Source of the DNA: Achatina immaculata
Taxonomy: Eukaryota > Mollusca > Gastropoda > Stylommatophora > Achatinidae
NCBI GenBank assembly: GCA_009760885.1
Contig: CM019701.1
Coordinates: 15,396,282-15,460,281 of the forward strand
DNA: 64,000 bases
Reading direction: 5' to 3'
How positions within the stretch are numbered: the first letter of the stretch is position 1; the number at the start of each line of letters is the position of its first letter. The notes beneath the pieces were generated by a model that was given only the letters and a program-made list of their open reading frames with translations, did not search any database and was not told the DNA's origin. Shown here one piece after another: positions 42,801-57,100 of this stretch. Position numbers and translations under genes: made by a program.

Positions 42801-45800
42801 GTAGGTGCTACCTTCACACTTCTTATATCACACATAATGTAGGTGCTACCTTCATGCTTCTTATATCACACATAATGTAGGTGCTACCTTCACACTTCTT
42901 ATATCACACATGATTTAGGTACTGCCTTCACATTTCTCACATCACACATAATGTAGGTACTATCTTCACACTTCTTATATCACACATAATGTAGGTACTA
43001 CCTTCATAATTCTTATAATCACACTTAATGCAGGTACCACCTTCACCTTTCTTATAATCACACATAATGTAGGTACTACCTTTACATTTCTTATAATCAC
43101 ACATAATCCAGGTACTACCTTCAGATTTCTTATAATCACACGTAATATAGATACTACCTTCACATTTCTTACATCACACATAATGTAAGTATTACCTTCA
43201 CGACATCTGTCCTCGTCCTGTTTGTTGATGAGCAGGTAGCCAGGACTTTCAGGGCAGAATGGCAGAATCAAAACTTGTAGCAAACAAGGCAGAACAGAAA
43301 GCCCTGTGGAAATGTGCCTCACAGTGTCAGAACATAAAATCTCGTAAATGACAATACTGTCTACAACGAAAAAAAAACAATGTTCGTAAATATAAAAAAA
43401 TCCCTTGCTCATGGTTCAACTCATCTTCGACAGTCGTTGGAAATGACGTTAGATAAAGATGTAGAAACGAATCTTAATGAAATGAAGAAGCCAGCAAAAT
43501 AAGAGAGGGGCATGTTTTCTCCACGACTAAATCTCTTCTAATATAACACTGTTATCGTGACCGAACTAATCCTCCATCCAACACAGTCTTTAGCCTATTT
43601 TCTACATGTTTTTTATGACAACTAAATAATTCTATCATTGACGGCAAGCTGATAACGATCTACATTAGTTCGATGGATACTTTCTCCATTACAGAAGCTC
43701 ACAAGAAGTTAGACTATAAGTAGATAGATAAGTAGACAGATACTATCTTTGTTACAGAAACTCGCAAGTCATGTAAGAAGTTAGATTATAAAACATTTAA
43801 GAAAATAGTGACTATGTCAGTTTTCAGCTCTCAAAAGTTGTTTGTACCAGGGAAGACGTAGTACTCACAAATCGCGAAGGATCACGTTTGTCCGCCCAAG
43901 GCTTAGTAATCCGTTAAAGCGTCAGTGATAGGATTAAAAGATTATTTCCATCGATCACGTAAATCCTTTCGATAACTTCACACCTAATCTTAAAGTTTTT
44001 TTTTCCTTTCGAGATGATGTATGGGAAATTTACTCATATTCTCGTGAAGATAATACTCAGGAAACCACTACTTTTTAAAATGTGAATATTAATGTAAGCG
44101 TTGTTGGGAAGGCTATCAACAATATCTGCCTGTTTGTTGGACTATTTAGTCATTTCATTGTCTGCTTGTCTGTGTACATACGTGCCTGTGTGAATTGTCT
44201 GTCTATTTATGGGTGTAGTTTCTCCTTGTCTGCCTCTTTGTGTATACTCGTATGCATGTCTGTGGAAATGTCTGTATATTTACTGGGCCTACTCTTCCAA
44301 TGTCTGTCTGTGTATAAACTTGCGTGTGTGGATGTTTTTTTCTCCACCTACCCTCCTGTTGTCTGTCTATGTATAGACTTCTCTTGACCTACTTTCCCCA
44401 CTGTCTGGCTTTCTGTGTATATACTTGTCTTTGTGAATATCTGACTGTTTTCGGCCTACTCTCCAGTTGTCTGCCTGTCTGTGTATATACTTGTCCGTGT
44501 GATTTCTGTCTGTTTCTAGATCTACTCTCCCGTTGTCCGCCTTTCTGTGTATATACTTATCCGTGTGATTTCTGTCTGCTTCTAGATCTACTCTCCCATT
44601 GTCCGCCTTTCTGTGTATATACTTGTCCGTGTGATTTCTGTCTGTTTCTAGATCTACTCTCCCGTTGTCCGCCTTTCTGTGTATATACTTATCCGTGTGA
44701 TTTCTGTCTGCTTCTAGATCTACTCTCCCATTGTCCGCCTTTCTGTGTATACACTTGTCCGTGTTATCTGTCTGTATCTAGATCTACTCTGGCACTGCAA
44801 GAAAGATATGGGAGTCAGTGAATCAGAGATACACATAAGCTATCTAGGCTCCTCTTAAGTGAATCAGAGATGCACAAAAGCTATCTAGGCTCCTCTTAAG
44901 TGAATCAGAGATGCACAAAAGCTATCTAGGCTCCTCTTAAGTGAATCAGAGATGCACAAAAGCTATCTAGGCTCCTCTTAAGTGAATCAGAGATGCACAT
45001 AAGCTGTCTAAGCTCCTCTTAAGTGAATCAGAGATGCACAAAAGCTATCTAGGCTCCTCTTAAGTGAATCAGAGACGCACAAAAGCTATCTAGGCTCCTC
45101 TTGGTCTCCAGATCACTCTATACGTAAAACGACGCTTTACCAATTCTCTGTATCTATGGCTGAAGGAAATCTAGGTGGACTTGAAGGATATGGCACAGGG
45201 AGCAGAATAAACTGCTTTCAGTCTATTCAATTCAATGTAATAACCACCCTCATTTATACATGCGAAAGCTGGAAAACAACTAAAGAAATAGACAACAAAT
45301 TAGACTCTTTTAAAAACAGATGCCTCATGAAAATATTCAGCATCAAGTGGAACGAAATTCAAGAACAACGCAAAGATAAGACAGATGAGTGAACAACAAC
45401 CAGTCTCATGAGTGATCAGGAAAAGGAGATGGACATATGTCGGTCACGTGATGAGAAGAAACGATCAGAGAATCCCAAAAACAAGCTATCAAGTGGAACA
45501 CAACAGGCCAAAGAAAAAGAGGCAGCCGCATGAAACTCTAAAGAGGCCAAGTTAGTAAGCATAAAATCCCTTGATGAGGTTGAGAATCTGGCCGAAGACA
45601 GGAAAACATGGCGAACGAGTCCTATGTGGTGTTTAACGGCCCGGGAAGAATGTAAGAAGAAGCCTGGAGATATCACACTGTTGTTGTTGTTGTTGTTGTT
45701 GTTGAGCCTAGTTCAAGAGCTAAAATTAAGTCCTGGTTCCCAGGGTGGTGGACCCTGCCACGAAACCCGTTTACGGGTACACTCCAGGTTTTCAAACAGA

Positions 45801-46756
45801 GCCGTAGTGATCCTCTCAACGTGCGACGCTTTGTCAGGGTTTGAATCAATCACGGCGTTGAGTGTAAGAAACAGCAGCCTGCCGTTCAAGGGAGATTTCA
45901 CAGAAGAAGAAGAAGAAGAAGAAGTGGGAGAAGGAGGAGGAGGAGCTGACCGGACAACAATCAGCTTCACATAACTTGACCATCTTCTCCCAGTTCAAAT
46001 GTGGGATGCTCAATCAAGCGCCAGTTTGTGGGGGGGGGGGAGAGAGAGAGAGAAAGAGAATGACAGAAAGAGAGAGAGAATGAGAAAGAGAATGAGAGAA
46101 AGAGAGAGAGAAAGAGAATGAGAGAAAGAGAGAGAGAATGAGAATGAGAGAAAGAGAGAGAGAAAGAGAATGAGAGAAAGAGAGAGAGAATGAGAGAAAG
46201 AGAGAGAGAATGAGAAAGAGAATGAGAGAAAGAGAGAGAGAAAGAGAATGAGAGAAAGAGAGAGAGAAAGAGAATGAGAGAAAGAGAGAGAGAGAATGAG
46301 AAAGAGAATGAGAGAAAGAGGGAGAGAAAGAGAATGAGAGAAAGAGAGAGAGAAAGAGAATGAGAGAAAGAGAGAGAGAAAGAGAATGAGAGAAAGAGAA
46401 TGAGAAAGAGAATGAGAGAAAGAGAATGAGAGAAAGAGAATGAGAAAGAGAATGAGAGAAAGAGAATGAATGAATAATCTTTATTTTTCAAGGGTAAAGA
46501 ATTGGGCACACAGGCCCGTCTTACATTCTGCCCTTACATTCTGAGAGAGAGAATGAGAAATAGAATGAGAGAAAGAGAGAGAGAATGAGAGAAAGAGAGA
46601 GGGAAATAGAATGACAGAAAGAGATAGAAAGAGAGAGAGAAAGGGAATGAGAGAAAGAGAGAGAGAATGAGAAAGAGAATGAGACAAAGACAGAGAGAAA
46701 TAGAATGAGAGAAAGAGAGAGAAAGAGAGAGAGAGAAAGAGAATGAGAGAAAGAGA

Positions 46757-46788
<32 letters not shown>

Positions 46789-47621
46789 AATAGAATGAGA
46801 GAAAGAGAATAAAAGAAAGAGAAAGAGAGAAAGAGAATGAGAGAAAGAGAATGAGAGAAAGAGAGAGAAAGATAATGAGAGAAAGAATGAATGAATGAAT
46901 AATCTTTATTTTTAAAGGGTAAAGAACTGGGCACGCAGGCCCGTCTTACATTCTGCCCTTCATCACTCCATCTTTCATTCTTCCCACACACTTGATTTAG
47001 TACAAATATACAAATTCAATTAGGAAAAAACATATCAAAAGAGTGTAAGATTTAACTACTACATTCAAAGTAAAAGAGAAGAAGTAATTAACCTAAGAAA
47101 ATAGCACTCACGCACACATACACACGCAGACATATACATAAACAAAAATACATTGTAAATACAGATCTTCTAACATATGTTTTTTAACAAACATTAAAAT
47201 AATTTCTAACAATATCCAACAAGTTGCTTTTCTAACTATGTCATTTTAGTACTTGATGGTTGGTGAGTCGCGGGTTGAGAGAGTGCTGGTTATTTTATGG
47301 AGGCATATAATTACAAGCAAGTAAATAATGAAACAGGTTTGAGTTAAAGGATGAAGTATTACCAATGGATTTTAAGTGGTAGGGGAGGGTGTTCCAGAGC
47401 TGTACTGCAGAGTATGAAAAGCCTTTTTTTGTACAGGTGGGTTTAGGAAGAAGACAGTTTTTTAAACGCTGGCTATGTTTAGTGTTATACGTAAACTGTG
47501 ACCACAAGTAAGGCGGAGCATTGTGCGACAGAATTCTCTGAACAAACTTAACTTTGTTAAAAATGATTCTATTTTTGAGGGGTAGAATTTTGAGTTGTTT
47601 GTGTTGAGAGAGAAAGAGAAT

Positions 47622-47665
<44 letters not shown>

Positions 47666-48101
47666 AAGAGATAGAGAGAGAGAGAGAGAAAAGGGGCTGG
47701 GGGGAGTACTACCTGTTTTTCATCTCTACAGAGTAAAAATATCTTCAAAATATAATTTCCACTAAGACAATTTTATTTTAAATTCTGGGTATTTCCAAAC
47801 ACGCCACGACCGCCGATGAAAATATACGGGACCATATTGTACGGGTGTTTTAAAATGTGCACGCTGAAGTTTCTCGACCGAAGCAAAAGGATTCTTATGG
47901 AAAATTCTTAAAATATAGGACTGCCTCGTATGATACGGGACGATTTAGTTATTTTGGCTTCAGAACTAAACGTCACGTATTATCTTTAGGTCCTGTTTAA
48001 AATTAAAATGAGAATTTATGTAGATACTACAAATAAAGTATATATGGAACATTGACAGTTAAAAAAGAATTAGAAGAAGAAGAAGAAAAAGATGATGATG
48101 G

Positions 48102-48147
<46 letters not shown>

Positions 48148-51100
48148 ACAATCGACGATCAGTAATTTTTTAAAGTGTAGCAGTATTGTATTTTAGAAAT
48201 CAAGGACGAAGGGAGATAATTGCTTTAATTTTACTAAAGAAAGAGTTCTCCTCTTGATAACCTCTCACATTCTGACCATTGAGTTCAAATTAGGAAACTT
48301 AGTGTCAAAAGTTTAGGTAACAAAGTGCGATGACGGAGATGTTCTCCGTCGCACGAAATTTATTAGACAAGGTAAAAAACAGTTTCTCGTGCGGTGTGTG
48401 TGAACTGAAAGTCAAAATTGCACGGAGGCTTGTAGAAAGTATGAAGGAAAAAAATTATTAATTTTCAGGGTTAGTTAAAAAAGGAGATCACATCAGATCA
48501 GTTCAGTGTAGAGTCATTTCAGAGTTGAGTCAAGGTAGAATGTAAGTCAGTTTAGAGTTAGGTCAGTGCAGAATGTAGAGTCAGTTCGGAGTTAGGTCAG
48601 TGCAGAATGTAGAGTCAGTTCAGAGTTAGGTCAGTGCAGAATGTGGAGTCAGGTCAGAGTTAGGTCAGTGCAGAATGTAGAGTCAGGTCAGAGTTATGTC
48701 AGTGCAGAATGTAGAATCAGGTCAGAGTTAGGTCAGTGCAGAATGTAGAGTCAGTTCGGAGTTAGTGTAGAATCTAGAGTCAGTTCGGAGTTAAGTCAGT
48801 GTAGAATGTAGAGTCAGTTCGGAGTTAAGTCAGTGTAGAATGTAGACTCAGTTCAGAGTTAAGTCAGTGTAGAATGTAGAGTCAGTTCGGAGTTACGTTA
48901 GTGTAGAATGTAGAGTCAGTTCGGAGTTACGTTAGTGTAGAATGTAGAGTCAGTTCGGAGTTACGTTAGTGTAGAATGTAGAGTCAGTTCGGAGTTACGT
49001 TAGTGTAGAATGTAGAGTCAGTTCGGAGTTACGTTAGTGTATAATGTAGAGTCAGTTCAGAGTTAAGTTAGTGTAGAATGTAGAATCGGTTCAGAGTTAA
49101 GTTAGTGTAGAATGTAGAATCGGTTCAGAGTTAAGTTAGTGTAGAATGTAAAGTCAGTTCAGAGTTACGTCAGTGTAGAATGTAGAGTGTACAGAGTTTT
49201 TCAGACAAGCTAGTTGATTTTTTTTTTTGGACAGAATATATAGTCTGTAGTGGTTTTCAAGATGTAGACAGTTGTTAGTTATTTGTCTTAATTGTTAATT
49301 GTATGTGTTACCACCATCATACACTCTTGCCGTAGAACTGACCTTGAGACACCAGATATTGAATGTATATGGCTGGAAATCAAACTTCCAAAGCAGAGCC
49401 CAATCTTAATCTGGTTTCTGTTTCATAATCCAAATGCAACAGCATCGTGGTATGACCACTTTACAAGTATGATGAATTATGTTTTGTCTTTTCATTTAAC
49501 AGATATAATTGTTCTTGGAGATTTCAATATTAATTACAGACAAACAGATGCTACATGGAATGATATAGTTTTATCATATAACTTATCCCAAATTATCACT
49601 AAACCTACAGGAGTAACTGAAAGATCATCCACACCAATATATCACATATGTGTAACTCATCCAGAAACATTATAGAATGTAAAGTTCCTCGCATATCACT
49701 ATCCAATCTGTTGTACGTGAACACGACGTGACTTGAAAATTCCCAAAAATAAACATACTAGTATTAAATTTAGAAGTTTTAGCAAATTCAGCTTAAAATC
49801 GTTTCTGAAAGAGTTACAAGCAGCGCCTCTAGATTATGTGTACCAACTAACTGACCCTGATAAGGCCCTGGAATACTGGATAAAAATCTTTAGGGATATA
49901 TTTGACAAGCATGTTCCTAAAGTCATAAGGGAAAGGGATCAGGCCCACAAAAATAAGGAATTCACTAGCTACCAATTACTTAGAAATATAGTTCAATACT
50001 TAATTAGGCAAGAAAAGAGATATTACTTTACTAACCTAGTTCAGAATAAATCAGACAGTAAGTCTGTCTGGAAAGCAGTTAACATTCTAGCAAACAAGAG
50101 AAAACAGTCTGACTTGCAGAGTTATAATCATGTGCCAGCATGTGAAGAGTTCAGCAATCACTTCAGAGAAGAAGTCAATATCTTCACTATCAACCCCTAT
50201 TTTTGACTTAAGCAAATTAAATAAATTTATAGGTAGCAAATGTGCAAATCTAAAGTAACCCAGTATTCCTTTCATGTCAGTTACTGAAGATTACAATTAT
50301 CTTTCATCTTTAAAGAACAACAACACAGCAGGACTTGATGAAATCAGTAACAAGATATTAGGCTACTCAGCCCCAGTAATTACAGATACACTAACATACA
50401 TTTACAATCAGTGCATTGCACATTGTCCTTTTTCTCAGGCTTTTAAAATTGCAAAAATATATCCCTTTTTAAAATCTGGTCAGAGAAAAATCCCTCAAGC
50501 TATAGACCAATTTCCATTCTATCATTAGTAGTGTGTCAAAACCCCTAGAAAAACACACACACAAAACAACCTTACAACACATGCAAGAAAATGATTTGAT
50601 TGTTGACTGTCAGTCAGGTTTTAGGCCGAAACATTCCTGGCACACAGCTCTCACAAAAATGACAGAATGTTGGTTATCTAATATAAACGATGATAAATTA
50701 TGTGGTGCTGTCTTTGTTGACTTTAAAAAAGCATTTGACATGATTGATCATGAAATCTTAGTTAGAAAGCTTGAGACTTATAAATAACACCCTGACTTGA
50801 CAATATTTATTACATCTTTTCTTTCCAACAGACAACAGGTAGTTTGCCTAAAACACTTTAAGTTCATCTGTGGTTGATAATGACCTTCCACAAGGATCTA
50901 TTCTTGGTCTTCTCCTTCTTATCATCTACATCAATGATATTCCACTTCATCTAAAAAAATCATCTTGTGACCTCTTTGTTCATGACTGCACAGTTTACAC
51001 TAGTGATAATGACTATATTAACCTTAAGTCAGCTCTTCAAATTGAAATAAACAGGCTAATTAACTGAAGCAACAACAACAGAATGCTAATAAACACCAGC

Positions 51101-54100
51101 AAAATAAAATCCATGTTCATTACAACAAGACAGAAATTAACAAATTCACCAACAACAACACTTCAGCTCCATGCTGGAACTTCACAGATAAGGAATGTCA
51201 GTGAACATAAAACTCTAGATCTCATGATTGACCACCACTTTAGCTGAAATCACCATGTAGACAATCTAACCAAACTCATTGCACAAAAAGTCTACCAATT
51301 TACTGAAATTAAACATTTTCTTGACATAGACACCAGAAGAATATACTACATATCACAGATACAAACACATTTGGACTTCTGTTCCACAGTCTTGGATGGT
51401 TGTTCCATGTCAAACATGAATATACTTTACCCACTTCAAAAAACGAGCATTAAAGCTTATAGATGACAAACATGCAGCACATATTACAAATAAGGACAAA
51501 CATCTTGATATTCTACCCCTCAAGAAGAGATTTCTTTTAAACATGGGCCAAGTAAATTCAGAAAATTCTATCACACAATGCTCCACCCTATATGTGGTCG
51601 TTGCTCAAATCCAACCCAAAACACAGTCAATGCTTAAGCAATTGTATTCTCCCAAAAACCCAGGCTTAACATGTTTTAAAAAAAGCTTCTCTTTCTCAGC
51701 TGCCCACCTTTGGAGTGCCCTACCATCTCATGCAAAACTTATAAGTAATATTCGTTCTTATAACTTCAAACTTTGTCAACATCTGTTTGATATGGACTAT
51801 ATGCCCCCCCCCCCCCACTAAGAATAGTCTAAAGTAGATTAAATTATGGCTTGATTGTTGTAAATTTTTTGTACTGTTTTTCTATAAATTTGTTAGTTTT
51901 GAATGAATGCAAGAATGCAAGTTTATTTTTTAGTGTTGTATAAATCAGAGTGTAGAGTGTAAAGTAGTATACATCTTGACCAGTGTGCTATACAGTAACA
52001 CTAAGAAGTAACTGTTAAAGAAAGTACTTCCCAGTTGTGTGAACCGCTTACCCAGGTAGCAACTGGATTATTTTGCTTTTCAATCTCTACTGATTAAATC
52101 TGAGAATTTGCAATGTGTAAATAAGAACGGACACATTTCAACAGTTTGAGAACTACTGGACACCCAATTTGATAACAGCAAAAGCGCATGTTTATTATGG
52201 AGAGAATGGGTGGTGATAAGTGAGGATGTGGCAAAATGTTGAATATACAGATGAACAAACCGCTCCTCTCCCGGACGAGAACTAGTTCGCCATATAGGGA
52301 GAGAGTGGGCAACTCTCACTCTCAGATAGGATAGCAGACATACAACATTATATAATATAAAGCCGACTTACAGTCTCAGTGAAAGTTTCCATGGATCCAC
52401 AATAAAAACTTCACATAACAAATTGTCGGACTTAACAAGTCTTGCTAAGTCTCAAAAGAGAGCTATCTTCAAATTCTTCAGTTTACATCTCTATGATGGA
52501 CAACTATAGCAACATCAAAAACACACGTGGGTCCATGACAAAACTAATAGCTCAACGTTCACATCTTTCTACTCCTATCACAACCTCAGCTATAAAAAAT
52601 CACAGTGATCCATATCTCACAACTGAATGACTGACCGTACGAAAAACTCTCACTAAAAGACCCTTTTACCTAAAATTTCAGTGCTTAAATATGATCTCTT
52701 CTTTCTTCGTGAACATTCCTTCACAAGAAAGTCTGAACTTAGTGCAGTAGCCCGTTTACTGACCTTGGGCTAGTCTCTGAAAAAAAACTAATTTTAGCTA
52801 GCTATAAAAACATGTCCAGAGAAAGTTTTTTAAAAGTCATCAAAATCTCGGTATGTCAACGTCCAAAAATGACCTTCCGTGGAAAACTAACTGGACATTC
52901 CAAATTTAACTTTTAATAAAAACATGCCAGGATAAAGTTCGCTACTCCCCGAGATTTTCCAAGGTCTTAACTAACTTTGAGTTTAAAAAAAGTGACAAGG
53001 TAAAGTTCATCAAACATGATCATAAATCTCGGGATTTTAAAGTGTCAAGATTAACCTTTCCTTTACACCAACAATCTACGTCATAATTAAATAAGGGCTT
53101 TAATCAGTTAGTCAAAATACCACATTTATCATGGATTATATCCCTTAGATGGAATAAAAGAACAGAATTAAAGAATTCTGTTACAAGTTTATGGACATTA
53201 TATAAGTTTATTATTTATTTATATAATCATTTACTTGTGTCTTCATGATTATTATACTCATTAACAAATGCTGAATGACTGTGACTGAGTGAGAACTGTA
53301 TTATGAAGGACAGAATGTTACACGGGCCTGCACGACCAGTTTGAAAATAACGTATGTTCGTTCGTGCGTCCTTTTTAGGGCAACTAGTTAGTGTTTTCAT
53401 GATGTAGACAGCTGTTAGTTACGTGTCCTTTTAAGGACAATTTTATCAGAGGTTTTCAAGTTCCAGTAAATGGTGTTTGGTGTTAACGTGGAGATTTTCT
53501 TTGTGTGAGTTCTGAATTTTCTAAGTTTGAGTTTTTGGTAGTTATTCTCCTGTTTAGGGTTCAGTTCCCCATAACAAGCAAGCTCTTTCTGGAAAGATGT
53601 GTTCTTTGTGTCTGTTTGTCACTGCCCGGAAAGATGTGTTCTTTGTGTCTGTTTGTTACTGCCCAGAAAGATACGTTTTTCTGTCTGTTTATCACTACCC
53701 AGGAAGATGTGTTCTTTGTGTCTGTTTGTCCCTGCCCAGGAAGATTTGTTCTTTGTGTCTGTTTGTCGCTGCCCAGGAAGATTTGTTCTTTGTGTCTGTT
53801 TGTCGCTGCCCAGGAAGATGTGTTCTTTGTGTCTGTTTGTCACTGCCCAGGAAGATGTGTTCTTTGTGTCTGTTTATCACTACCCAGGAAGATGTGTTCT
53901 TTGTGTCTGTTTGTTACTGCCCAGAAAGATACGTTTTTCTGTCTGTTTATCACTACCCAGGAAGATGTGTTCTTTGTGTCTGTTTGTCGCTGCCCAGGAA
54001 GATGTGTTCTTTGTGTCTGTTTATCACTACCCAGGAAGATGTGTTCGTTGTGTCTGTTTATCACTACCCAGGAAGATGTGTTCTTTGTGTCTGTTTATCA

Positions 54101-57100
54101 CTACCCAGGAAGATGTGTTCTTTGTGTCTGTTTATCACTACCCAGGAAGATGTGTTCTTTGTGTCTGTTTGTCGCTGCCCAGGAAGATGTGTTCTTTGTG
54201 TCTGTTTATCACTACCCAGGAAGATGTGTTCTTTGTGTCTGTTTATCACTACCCAGGAAGATGTGTTCGTTGTGTCTGTTTGTTACTGCCCGGAAAGATG
54301 TGTTCTTTGTGTCTGTTTATCACTACCCAGGAAGATGTGTTCGTTGTGTCTGTTTGTTACTGCCCGGAAAGATGTGTTCTTTGTGTCTGTTTGTCACTAC
54401 CCAGGAAGATGTGTTCGTTGTGTCTGTTTGTTACTGCCGTATGGCAGTAGCTTCTTCATCTTCATATACTTCCACCCCCATTTTCTCCATGAATAAACTC
54501 CTGTAAATTGTCACTCCTCCCATGTGTCTGTTGACTTCCTGAAGGTCACCAGAGCTGTCTTGAGAGTCTGCTAGTGCCCGTCAAAGAGCTCTGTGTTCTC
54601 CTAGTCTCAGTGAGCCTGGGCACTCACGTTCATGAGTGTTAAACTAGACGGCAATGTTTAAGGTTGTATAACCAAAGGCAGACAGTTCTAAATTTGAACA
54701 ATTAACACTAGACAACGTAAAGATAGAAGGTTCTCAACCTGTTCAGTTACACACCACAAATACATTGTACGTGTAAAGTTGATGGCACTCTCTGGCACGC
54801 AACATAATTCAATCAATGGTAGAAAAATAAAACGTGTAAAAAAAAAAACTACAAGACAATAAAGTCTCATTTAAGAACTTACCTAGCAGGATATCCCATT
54901 TATCATCCGTGCCCAATATGACGGGAAATCCTAGGATTTGGGATAGAAGAATCCCGATGACAATCCCCAGATGATGTATCACGCCAACTCCTCCTCTCAG
55001 TTTCGGGCTGCTGATCTCCGACAAGTACATGGGAACTATACCGGAGTAGAGACCTGGAATTTGGTTCAAAGGGCACACACTGATTGACAGTTAGGATTTT
55101 CACAAAGGTGAAAATAAGGAAGAGCGTATCCAACTCTAAATATTAGTAAAGATGTGTTAAACAAACAGGCCTTATGGGGGGGGGGGCTGAGGTTGGGGGG
55201 GGGGGGGGGGTGCATTGCTTCGGGGCTCGAAAAGTTTCTCTGTTTTTAGGATGGGCCTGACTTCGGGGGATTGGGGAGGGGGAGGGGGGGCTACTACATG
55301 AAAACAGACAAGATGGAAAGGGGGAGGGGACAGAGGAGAATAGTTTTGCATCGACTTACAACATCTCTCTCCTGGGGCTCCACACAACATATTTCTCCTG
55401 TGTCAAAGTGTTTCATGTGTCATATGGCTCAGATAAGAAAACGAAGATAGTTTTGGTTAATAATTATGGCTGTAAAACTATAATAAGACCAGCTGCCATG
55501 TATGGATCAGAAACGTGGAACACAGAAAGACGAACGACAATTGCATATCTTTGAGAGCAAGATCCTAAGGAGAATCTTTGGGCCCACAAAAGATACCAAC
55601 AGAGGAGAATGGAGAGCTAGAAAGAACATTGAATTGAACAGCTTATTTAAATCCCAACGAATTATAAATGTCTTGAAAGTGAACAGACTACGCTGGCTGG
55701 GCCATGTAGAAAGAATGGAAGAGAACAGACAAACAAAAATTATGTACGCACAAGAGATGAGGGAAACAAGACCAATGACAGAGATGGAAAGACACCGTGG
55801 AAGAGGATATAAAAGAAATTGGTGTCACCAAATGGAGAAGAAGAAGAAGAGAAGAAGAAGAAGAAGAATGGCTGTGATCATATTAGAACAGTATTATTAC
55901 CGCTCTCTTGAGTCATTGGAATTGATGTAATACAGTTATGTATCCTATGTCTGTAGTTTAAAGACTAGTTGAAACTCTAAAGAGGACATTGTTAAGAGAG
56001 GCCAAGTTAGTAGGCATAAAATCCCTTGATTAGGTTGAAAATCTCGCCTAAAACAGGAAAACTTTGCGAAATACCTTGCGAGCCCTATGTGACGTTTAAC
56101 GGCAGGGGAAGGATGTAAGATGTAAGTGTTAAAGACGTTTTGAGACGTTCAAGTGTTTTTTAGCTGTAAACTAACAAGCTCATTCCACCGTGAATTAGGT
56201 CACAGACTTACGAGGTCACTGCCCACACGGACTTGGCATCAGCAAGATAGTTCACTGGATGCACGGCAAACATGATTATCTCACCCAAGCCGTTAATTCA
56301 TACATAAAATTATCTTTCCTGGCTTCCACATTTTTTTTCATGAAAGTTAAAAATAATGTGAATGAAGAAAGGCAAATGAAGATGTTGTGAAGAAGCTGGA
56401 TTGTTATGTGGATTTTTAAACCCTTCTTTTAATTAGTAGGAAAATATTTAAGACTTGTCCAGACGATGACTGAAAGGAGAAGGTGGCAATCATCTGGTCA
56501 GATTATGAGAATGGGAGACAAATCCTTACCTCGAACAACTTTAATCTGGACTCCACAGGATGAAAGCAGCATAGGACGGTCCAAAGACGCGTGAAGACTT
56601 AACAGCAGAGAGAATGGTAGCAAACAAAAGACTGATATGGTGGGACACAATCAAGAAGACTGGGAAGGACCGACAAAAGTGGACATCTCTTACTACCACC
56701 AGCCCGGTGTGTCTTGGACACTGAGTAGGGGGAGAGAGAGAGAGAGAGAAGGAGAGACGGAGACAGAGAGTCGAGACGGTGAATATGATGATTAACAAAG
56801 ATAACTGAGAGCCCGGATAGTTAGTGCAATCATTTCTCGTGCTAGTGTGTTGGGGCTCGACTTCACTCCAGGCTCTCCAGTCGGACCAGCTTTTAAAAAA
56901 AAGGTACCTGGCTTTTCCTGGAATTTGGGAAAGGTAAAGTGGTTACTGGACACGGATCACATACCTCTTTAGTGTGCCCACAGGTCAAGAAAAATATGGC
57001 TACTAACACCAGGTCCCGTGGGTGCTTCTAAGAGACGATACGGGGAAGAATTTTACCGATACTAAAATCTTATAAATCTCAACAGCATTTAACAAGTTTC

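Noticed and set aside
44082..44821. Plus-strand frames with repeating '[17 protein letters not shown]', looking like a Cys-rich membrane protein
   Set aside because: A 66-bp minisatellite on the strand opposite the transporter gene; no signal, splice sites or non-repeat domain.
53505..54506. 333-codon cysteine-rich plus-strand frame
   Set aside because: Equal frames exist in all three registers of the same 37-bp array, so open length carries no information about coding.
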